Source: Candidatus Saccharibacteria bacterium UBA2112 (GTDB lineage: Bacteria; Patescibacteriota; Saccharimonadia; Saccharimonadales; Saccharimonadaceae). From it: a stretch of DNA of 23,471 nucleotides. A program made the position numbers and the translations under genes. Below, in pieces: positions 15,942-21,339 of this stretch. The notes beneath the pieces were generated by a model. The model was not told the DNA's origin and did no database searches. It saw nothing but the letters and a program-made list of their open reading frames with translations. The first letter of the stretch is position 1; each line of letters begins with the position of its first letter. The stretch spans positions 1 through 23,471 of the forward strand of contig DCYK01000018.1 in NCBI GenBank assembly GCA_002331045.1. The letters run 5' to 3'.

Positions 15942-16235
15942 ATGGCCACCGCAATTTCTCGTGACGAAGTTACACATCTAGCGACGTTATCTCAGCTGCA
16001 GCTGTCTGAAGATGAGATAACAGCGTTACAGGATGATCTTAGTAGGATCTTGGAATATGTTACACAATTAAGCGAACTTGATACATCTGGTATTGAGCCA
16101 ACATATCAGGTGACGGATCTGGAAAATGTTGGTCGTCATGATGAGGTTGTAGAGCCGCGTATTACGCGTGATGAGCTACTATCGCTCTCACCAGAAGAAA
16201 AAGACAATCAGATACAGGTGCCAAAGGTTTTGTAG
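15942..16235 (+). CDS. gatC: Asp/Glu-tRNA amidotransferase subunit C
   Basis: A 97-residue subunit that wraps around and stabilises GatA in the GatCAB complex, which converts Glu-tRNA(Gln) and/or Asp-tRNA(Asn) to the amide. The N-terminal ISRDEVTHLATLSQLQLSED region and the TSGIEPTYQV segment are characteristic. ATG 15942 is chosen because GatC proteins begin a few residues before the ISRxEV motif; an upstream in-frame ATG at 15909 would start ahead of the -10 element. gatA follows 1 base after the stop. Confidence 0.95.
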   Translation: MATAISRDEVTHLATLSQLQLSEDEITALQDDLSRILEYVTQLSELDTSGIEPTYQVTDLENVGRHDEVVEPRITRDELLSLSPEEKDNQIQVPKVL

Positions 16236-16236
16236 T

Positions 16237-17607
16237 ATGACGAAAATTGCTGATTATCAGGGATCCTCTGCTGTCGCGAATGTCAAGAAAGCGCTAGAAG
16301 AAGCGAAGAAAAATGAGCACTATAACGCTATTCTATCGTTTTGCGAAGCGCGCGCGCTTGAACGAGCAGCAGAGATTGATCGCAGTAATGTAACAGGGCG
16401 ATTAGCCGGCGTTCCATTTGTCGCTAAGGATAATTTTTTGACATATGGTACGAAGACAACGGCCGCAAGTCATATATTGGAGAATTTTGAAGCACCACTC
16501 CAGGCAACGGCAATCGAAAGGCTCGAAGCGGAGGGTGCAATTTGTATCGGTAAGGCTAATTTGGATGCATTCGCCCACGGGGGAAGTACCGAGAATTCGG
16601 CATTTGGTCCAACGTTGAATGCAGTTGATGAGACGCGCGTGGCGGGAGGCTCATCGGGCGGATCTGCAGTCGTGACAGCACTTGATATCGTCCCGTTTGC
16701 CATTGGTACAGATACGGGCGGATCAATTCGACAGCCAGCAAGTTTTAACGGTGTATATGGTGTTAAACCAACGTACGGTACGGTCAGTCGCTATGGCGTC
16801 GTCGCAATGGCGAGCAGCACTGATACAATTGGTTGCTTTACGACAAATGCAGCCGATGCTGAACTGGTCATGGACATTATGGCAGGTCGCGATCCGCATG
16901 ACATGACGACACTACCGGACTTTTTTGGACCTGAAGCAGTAAAACGCCAACAAAAGATCGGCATCATCCGAGAGTTCATGACAGATGATGTTGACGGTGA
17001 GGTGAAAGAAAGAGTCTCGGAATACGTTAGTAGGATGAAAGCCGCTGGTCATAATGTTGAAGAGGTGAGCCTGCCGATTCTCAAGTACGCGCTTGCAATC
17101 TACTATATTGTGGTCCCAGCCGAAATAAGTAGTAACCTTGCGAGGTATGATGGCGTGCGTTATGGTCGTCGTGCGCAATCGGCAACACTGACTGAACTAT
17201 ACGGGAAATCGCGGAGTGAAGGCTTTGTTCGCGAGAACAAGCGACGTATCATGATTGGGAGCTATGTACTCTCGAGTGGCTATTTCGACGCATATTATCT
17301 TCAGGCTCAGAAGGCACGAACATTATTGATTCAGGCGTTTAATGAGTTGTTTGACACGTATGATGTATTAGTTGGGCCTGTCAGCCCAACGCCGGCATTT
17401 AAGCTGGGAGAGAATTCCTCTGATCCAGTCAAGATGTACCTCGCTGATGTTATGACAGTTCCTGCGAGTTTGAGCGGTATGCCTGCTATTAGCGTGCCAG
17501 CAGGAAAGACAGCTACCGGGCTTCCAGTTGGCGTTCAGTTGATTGGCCAGAGGCGGAGTGATGCCGCGTTACTGGCATTGGCAAAGGATTTGGAGGCTGA
17601 TGCATGA
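16237..17607 (+). CDS. gatA: Asp/Glu-tRNA amidotransferase subunit A
   Basis: A 456-residue amidase-signature enzyme that releases ammonia from glutamine for GatB. The Ser-cisSer-Lys triad is visible: Lys64 in VAKDN, Ser139 in AGGSSGGS and the nucleophile Ser163 in TGGSIRQPA, with the same 75- and 24-residue spacings as in characterised GatA enzymes. Length is slightly shorter than the usual 480 or so. The ATG at 16237 lies 1 base after the gatC stop; an open frame from 16168 is an artefact overlapping gatC. Its stop overlaps the next start (ATGA), so the inserted membrane gene is translationally coupled to gatA. Confidence 0.97.
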   Translation: MTKIADYQGSSAVANVKKALEEAKKNEHYNAILSFCEARALERAAEIDRSNVTGRLAGVPFVAKDNFLTYGTKTTAASHILENFEAPLQATAIERLEAEGAICIGKANLDAFAHGGSTENSAFGPTLNAVDETRVAGGSSGGSAVVTALDIVPFAIGTDTGGSIRQPASFNGVYGVKPTYGTVSRYGVVAMASSTDTIGCFTTNAADAELVMDIMAGRDPHDMTTLPDFFGPEAVKRQQKIGIIREFMTDDVDGEVKERVSEYVSRMKAAGHNVEEVSLPILKYALAIYYIVVPAEISSNLARYDGVRYGRRAQSATLTELYGKSRSEGFVRENKRRIMIGSYVLSSGYFDAYYLQAQKARTLLIQAFNELFDTYDVLVGPVSPTPAFKLGENSSDPVKMYLADVMTVPASLSGMPAISVPAGKTATGLPVGVQLIGQRRSDAALLALAKDLEADA

Positions 17608-18020
17608 ACGGAGAGATTATATTTCTCTTTGCTGCAATTATTATTGTTGGTACGATGTTGCTGGCATTCCTTTCTTTCGGGCGTCGCGGGCGCCGTTTGG
17701 ATGTCGATAAATATCGCATGCGATGGCTGGCAATTGAACAGTCACTTACCAAGGAAAGTGAAGCGAGTTATTCGCTATCAATCCTCAATGGCGATAAATT
17801 AGTTGATCATGCGATGCGTGATCTTGGCTATGGTGGCATGACGATGGGAGATCGATTAAAACTGGCAAAGGATAAATTTACGAATCGGGATGCTGTATGG
17901 GAGGCGCATAAACTACGGAATAGGATTGCGCATGAACCGGACGTTCAGGTGAGTTATGATCAGGCACGGCGAGCGCTTGCCGGATTTAAGCGTGCATTGC
18001 GCGATTTGGGGGCGATATAA
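17604..18020 (+). CDS. Membrane-anchored HEPN-like protein inside the gat operon
   Basis: A 138-residue protein with one N-terminal transmembrane helix (about 4-24), a basic stop-transfer stretch (RRGRR) and a helical cytoplasmic domain. Residues 105-110 read RNRIAH, an exact fit to the RNxxxH motif of HEPN domains (R105, N106, H110), within a helix ending KLRNRIAHEP as in many HEPN proteins. HEPN proteins include metal-independent RNases in toxin and defence systems but also inactive, tRNA-binding or structural members. No antitoxin gene is adjacent. It overlaps gatA by 4 bases and gatB by 1, so its output is tied to the tRNA amidotransferase. RNase activity is a hypothesis only. Confidence 0.72.
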   Translation: MNGEIIFLFAAIIIVGTMLLAFLSFGRRGRRLDVDKYRMRWLAIEQSLTKESEASYSLSILNGDKLVDHAMRDLGYGGMTMGDRLKLAKDKFTNRDAVWEAHKLRNRIAHEPDVQVSYDQARRALAGFKRALRDLGAI

Positions 18021-19447
18021 TGACAGAATATGAAATGACAATTGGTATTGAATGTCACGTACAGCTTGCGACGCGAACAAAGTTGTTTAGCCCTGCTGAT
18101 AATGATGCGCGACACAAGAGCCCGAATAGTGTTGTTGACCCGGTCGACTTTGGTCTACCAGGTATGCTACCAGTACTAAATACGCGAGCAATTGAGCTCG
18201 CCGTCATCGCTGGCAAGGCTATGAATGCCAAAATTGCGAACGTGAGCCGCTTTGATCGCAAGCATTATTTTTATCCTGATTTACCAAATGGTTATCAGAT
18301 TACACAGATGTACCATCCAACAATTCTTGAGGGTGCCATTGATGTACCGATGGAGAACGGCCAGTCGGTCACTGTACGGATCCACCATGCGCACATCGAA
18401 ATGGATGCTGGTAAACTGTCGCATTATGGTGAGTATAGCTTGGTTGACCTAAACCGGGCGGGCACACCGCTTATCGAGATTGTATCCGAACCTGACATGC
18501 ATTCACCGCAGGAGGCGAAAGCCTACGCTGCCGAATTACATAAACGTATGACCTATGCGGGGGTGACATTTGGTGATTTGTATCATGGCAATATGCGCTT
18601 CGATGTTAATATTTCAGTTGCACCAAAAGGAGCGACTCAGCTTGGAAAACGAGCGGAGATCAAGAATCTCAATTCGTTCCGCAGTGTTGAACGGGCGGCA
18701 GAGTATGAGTTCAAGCGTCAGGTAGCTCTATTAGAAAAAGGCGAGAAAATTATACAGGAAACGCGCGGATGGGATGACGCAAAAGGCAAAACCAGTAGCC
18801 AGCGTAGTAAAGAGGATGCGCAGGATTATCGTTACATGCCAGATCCTGATATTCCACCGATCGTACTAACGAACGAGCAGATCGCAGAACTGCAGGCTGA
18901 TATGCCAAAACTACCACCTTACTATCGTGAGAAATGGTCTAGCCTTGCATTGGATAAATCAGTAACTGATTCGTTACTCGCCCACCAAAGCTATGCTGTA
19001 TTAATTGCAAATATACAAGATAGCGCAGGCGATGCGATTGCCAAACGGGTAGCACATTGGTTTGCCAGTGGCGTTGCAACGGACGAAGAGACGGCTGAAG
19101 TCGCCAGTAATTTTGTTCCCGAAGGATACATAGAGCTTGCTAAGATGGTGGATGCGGATGAGTTATCAAGCACTGCCGCCAAGGAAGTCTTTAATGAGTT
19201 GCTGACAAATAATAAAACACCTCGTGAAATCGCTGAAGCGAAGAATCTTCTCCAAGTCAGTGACGAAGATGCAATTGCTGCGATTGTCGACGAAGTACTC
19301 GACGATCCTGCCAGTGCCAAAGCAGTTTCTGACTTCCGGGCCGGTAATGAAAAAGTCATTGGCTTTCTTGTTGGTCAAATCATGAAGAAGTCGCAGGGAA
19401 AAGCAAATCCTGCTCTGGCGCAAAAACTGATACGCGAAAGGTTATAG
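18020..19447 (+). CDS. gatB: Asp/Glu-tRNA amidotransferase subunit B
   Basis: A 475-residue tRNA-binding and kinase subunit of GatCAB that phosphorylates the Glu or Asp on the tRNA before amidation. The start reads TIGIECHVQLATRTKLFSP, and GLPGMLPVLN, FDRKHYFYPDLPNGYQITQ and NRAGTPLIEIVSEPD are all family hallmarks. The helical C-terminal YqeY-like tail (about 330-475) that grips the tRNA is complete and ends with GxxMKxSxGKANP. It starts in TAATG overlapping the HEPN-like gene. The full gatCAB set implies that Gln-tRNA and/or Asn-tRNA is made indirectly in this organism. Confidence 0.98.
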   Translation: MTEYEMTIGIECHVQLATRTKLFSPADNDARHKSPNSVVDPVDFGLPGMLPVLNTRAIELAVIAGKAMNAKIANVSRFDRKHYFYPDLPNGYQITQMYHPTILEGAIDVPMENGQSVTVRIHHAHIEMDAGKLSHYGEYSLVDLNRAGTPLIEIVSEPDMHSPQEAKAYAAELHKRMTYAGVTFGDLYHGNMRFDVNISVAPKGATQLGKRAEIKNLNSFRSVERAAEYEFKRQVALLEKGEKIIQETRGWDDAKGKTSSQRSKEDAQDYRYMPDPDIPPIVLTNEQIAELQADMPKLPPYYREKWSSLALDKSVTDSLLAHQSYAVLIANIQDSAGDAIAKRVAHWFASGVATDEETAEVASNFVPEGYIELAKMVDADELSSTAAKEVFNELLTNNKTPREIAEAKNLLQVSDEDAIAAIVDEVLDDPASAKAVSDFRAGNEKVIGFLVGQIMKKSQGKANPALAQKLIRERL

Positions 19448-19449
19448 GC

Positions 19450-19614
19450 GTGAAATCATGGCAACGTCAGGACGATAGTCAAGCTATCACCAAAGCGTAT
19501 TTTCGTACGGTTGTTCATAAACAATTTCGCGCTATGAATGCTCGTATGACCGATCCTGTAGCAGTGCTTCTGGCGTATGATACACTTAAAGAAATTCAAG
19601 GGGGACGAGAATGA
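19450..19614 (+). CDS. Small protein (54 aa) coupled between gatB and galU
   Basis: A GTG-initiated open frame 2 bases after gatB whose TGA overlaps the galU ATG (ATGA, 4 bases). AAAGG (19437-19441) lies 8 bases before the GTG. The product is a short, basic, probably helical polypeptide (start MKSWQRQDDS, end TLKEIQGGRE) with no recognised domain, transmembrane helix or cysteine. The tight fit between two conserved genes, with exact coupling at the 3' end and no other use for the gap, supports a real gene. Its role is unknown. Confidence 0.65.
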   Translation: MKSWQRQDDSQAITKAYFRTVVHKQFRAMNARMTDPVAVLLAYDTLKEIQGGRE

Positions 19615-20489
19615 AAAAACCAACCAAAGCTATCATCGCAGCCGCAGGCCTGGGTACACGATTTTTACCGCAAACCAAAGCCATGCCAAAAGAGATGTTG
19701 CCTATTATCGATCGACCGGTGATCCAGTTGATTGTCGAGGAGGCCGTCGCGGCTGGTGTGACAGATATTATCATCGTGACGGGTAGTACGAAGCGAGCAA
19801 TTGAAGATCACTTTGACCGTAGTGATGAATTAGAGAAAGAGCTTCGCGAAAAAGGCAAGGACGACAAAGCTGACCAGATCGCGGCAATTGGTAATCTTGC
19901 GAATTTTGTCTATGTGAGGCAGAAGGGGACACCGAAGGGGAATGCTCGGCCTGTATTGAATGCTCAGCACTTGATCAAAAGTGATGAGCCCTTCTTTGTG
20001 TTCTTTGCTGATGACTTTTTCCGTAGTGAAACTCCCCGCGCAAAGCAATTATTAGAAGCATACGAAAAAACTGGTAAGTCAGTCATAACATTGATAGAGG
20101 TGGATAGAAAAGATGCCAGTAAGTACGGCATGGCGGCAACGGGCGAACAAATTGATAGCAATACTTTTCAGGTATCGGCACTGGTGGAAAAACCGGGTGA
20201 GGAAAATACACCGAGTAACTTTGCCTCAGTTGGTGGCTATTTATTAACGCCAGAGATTTTGCCGATTATTAGTCAAGAGAAAACGGATAAAAATGGTGAG
20301 ATCACGCTGGCAGATAGCATCAATGAACTAGCGCAGCATGATAAAGTATATGGTCGCTTCGTTGAAGGGGTGTGGCATGATACGGGTGATCAGTTTAAAT
20401 ATATTCAGGCAGTAGTAGACGTTGCGCTAGAAAGTAAAGAGCATGGAGATAAACTCGCGGCGTATTTGCGTGAACGCCTCGACAAGTAG
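19611..20489 (+). CDS. galU: UTP-glucose-1-phosphate uridylyltransferase (GalU-type)
   Basis: A 292-residue nucleotidyltransferase that would make UDP-glucose from UTP and glucose-1-phosphate for surface glycans. The N-terminal GLGTRFLPQTKAMPKEMLP (13-31) is the nucleotide-binding signature, followed by RPVIQLIVEEAVAAG; FFADDFF (131-137) is the metal-binding region and VEKPGEENTPSNFASVGGYLL matches the sugar-binding section. The usual GLGHA motif is replaced by PKGNARPV (108-115), so this is a variant GalU/RfbA-like protein and a different NDP-sugar is conceivable. AAGGGGG gives a strong ribosome binding site, and the start is coupled to the 54-aa gene. Confidence 0.88.
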   Translation: MKKPTKAIIAAAGLGTRFLPQTKAMPKEMLPIIDRPVIQLIVEEAVAAGVTDIIIVTGSTKRAIEDHFDRSDELEKELREKGKDDKADQIAAIGNLANFVYVRQKGTPKGNARPVLNAQHLIKSDEPFFVFFADDFFRSETPRAKQLLEAYEKTGKSVITLIEVDRKDASKYGMAATGEQIDSNTFQVSALVEKPGEENTPSNFASVGGYLLTPEILPIISQEKTDKNGEITLADSINELAQHDKVYGRFVEGVWHDTGDQFKYIQAVVDVALESKEHGDKLAAYLRERLDK

Positions 20490-20505
20490 GACATTTCGTT
20501 CTACT
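20485..20505 (+). other. Hairpin across the galU stop codon
   Basis: An 8-bp inverted repeat (AGTAGGAC with GTTCTACT, one G-T pair) with a 5-base ATTTC loop includes the galU TAG and runs to the next gene's putative -10. There is no T-run. It may be a weak terminator, an attenuator or an RNA-processing site. Confidence 0.4.
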
Positions 20506-20507
20506 AT
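20502..20507 (+). promoter_or_regulatory. Possible -10 element before the 79-aa membrane gene
   Basis: TACTAT ends 6 bases before ATG 20514 without a Shine-Dalgarno site, the same geometry as the near-leaderless genes. It lacks the TGn extension, so it is weak evidence. Confidence 0.3.
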
Positions 20508-20513
20508 GGATAT

Positions 20514-20753
20514 ATGGACGCAGCGTACGTATTAGTGATTATTCTCTCGTCATTTTTGGCATTGTTTTTGCTGCTCAGCATTATTCTTGCAATATTGTTG
20601 ATCCGCATCACATTGCAAATTAAGGCAGTGACGGATACGGCACAGCGAACAGCTGGAACAGTCGAGCAGATGGTCAAAGGTGCGAAGCGGTTCAGCGGTC
20701 CGGCGTTTCTCGTCAAGACTATCATGAAACAAGTTAAAAAAAGGAAGGGTTGA
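20514..20753 (+). CDS. Small single-pass membrane protein (DUF948-like)
   Basis: A 79-residue protein with one long N-terminal hydrophobic helix (about 4-31), then an amphipathic helix with a heptad feel (IRITLQIKAVTDTAQRTAGT) and a basic end (KKRKG). This plan resembles DUF948-like or YtxH-associated proteins, which often sit beside YtxH genes. Its stop lies 2 bases before the YtxH-like start, so the two are probably one transcript. No catalytic residues are apparent; an envelope scaffolding role is a guess. Confidence 0.7.
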   Translation: MDAAYVLVIILSSFLALFLLLSIILAILLIRITLQIKAVTDTAQRTAGTVEQMVKGAKRFSGPAFLVKTIMKQVKKRKG

Positions 20754-20755
20754 AT

Positions 20756-20971
20756 ATGAGCAAAAAACTAGCTATTGGAGCAATCGTTGGAGCAATCGCA
20801 GGTCTTGCAGCAGGAGTACTGACTGCACCGAAGAGTGGTCGTGAGACACGTGACGACATCAAGAAAAAAGCAGAAGAAATGAAGGATAAAGCGAGTGACG
20901 CTAAAACAAAGACGCGTAAAGAGCTCGAGCAATTAAAAGATAAAATTGCCAAAAAGAATGACAAAGAATAA
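20756..20971 (+). CDS. YtxH-like small membrane protein
   Basis: A 71-residue protein with a Gly/Ala-rich transmembrane segment (about 5-23), then the hallmark TAPKSGRETRDDIKKKAEE stretch (24-42) and a charged helix rich in Lys, Glu and Asp. This matches the YtxH family, whose function is unclear but which appears with cell-envelope and stress genes. ATG 20756 is chosen over TTG 20750 because GGAAGGG lies 6 bases ahead of it. It overlaps the next gene by 14 bases. Confidence 0.82.
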   Translation: MSKKLAIGAIVGAIAGLAAGVLTAPKSGRETRDDIKKKAEEMKDKASDAKTKTRKELEQLKDKIAKKNDKE

Positions 20972-21263
20972 GTCTGAAAAAAAATCTCAAGATAAGTCTT
21001 CTGCGACAAAGAAAGTCCTTCGTGCTCAACAAATGGGTGCACGTCGAACGGTCATCGAGGAGATGTTTAATGACTACTATCATGACCGTCGCAAAATTTA
21101 CCTAGTCAATTTTATTAGGGGAATCTCGTTTGGTCTAGGCAGTGTGCTGGGTGCGACGGTCGTCGTAACGATTATCATTTGGTTATTGAGTATTTTTGTT
21201 GATTTTCCAGGGTTGATTGGTAGTATCGCTGAAAGGGTGCAAACATCGCTTGAGTCGCGATAG
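20958..21263 (+). CDS. DUF5665-like membrane protein
   Basis: A 101-residue protein with a basic, Lys/Ser-rich N-terminus and a conserved-looking block RRTVIEEMFNDYY..RRKIYLVNFIRGISFGLGS followed by a transmembrane helix (about 58-83) ending in IFVDFPG. I recognise the pattern as DUF5665, common in CPR bacteria and Gram-positives; its function is unknown. The ATG at 20958 lies 14 bases inside the YtxH-like gene, in another frame. An in-frame TTG at 20946 is less likely. A UUCG hairpin terminator follows the stop by about 20 bases. Confidence 0.78.
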   Translation: MTKNKSEKKSQDKSSATKKVLRAQQMGARRTVIEEMFNDYYHDRRKIYLVNFIRGISFGLGSVLGATVVVTIIIWLLSIFVDFPGLIGSIAERVQTSLESR

Positions 21264-21284
21264 GGCGCTGCTACTGAGTACTTC

Positions 21285-21306
21285 TTGAGGTCCTTCGGGG
21301 CCTCAA
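21285..21306 (+). terminator. UUCG-tetraloop terminator hairpin
   Basis: A 9-bp stem TTGAGGTCC/GGGCCTCAA (one G-T pair) is closed by a C(TTCG)G tetraloop, with a short T-rich stretch (TGCTTTT) beginning a few bases downstream. It follows the small membrane genes and precedes the dnaE promoter by 15 bases. Confidence 0.7.
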
Positions 21307-21320
21307 AATGCTTTTGAAAA

Positions 21321-21329
21321 TGGTATAAT
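21321..21329 (+). promoter_or_regulatory. Extended -10 promoter of dnaE
   Basis: TGGTATAAT ends 10 bases before ATG 21340. The position of a -35 box falls in the terminator stem, so recognition likely rests on the extended -10 alone. The predicted leader is 3-4 nt. Confidence 0.65.
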
Positions 21330-21339
21330 ACGAGTAGGT

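Noticed and set aside
17604..18020. Calling the HEPN-like gene a toxin-antitoxin or defence system
   Set aside because: No MNT-type or other antitoxin partner is adjacent, and both neighbours are housekeeping gat genes; only the motif is supported.
20750..20755. TTG start for the YtxH-like protein
   Set aside because: The Shine-Dalgarno sequence GGAAGGG directly abuts the TTG, leaving no spacing, but is well placed for ATG 20756.
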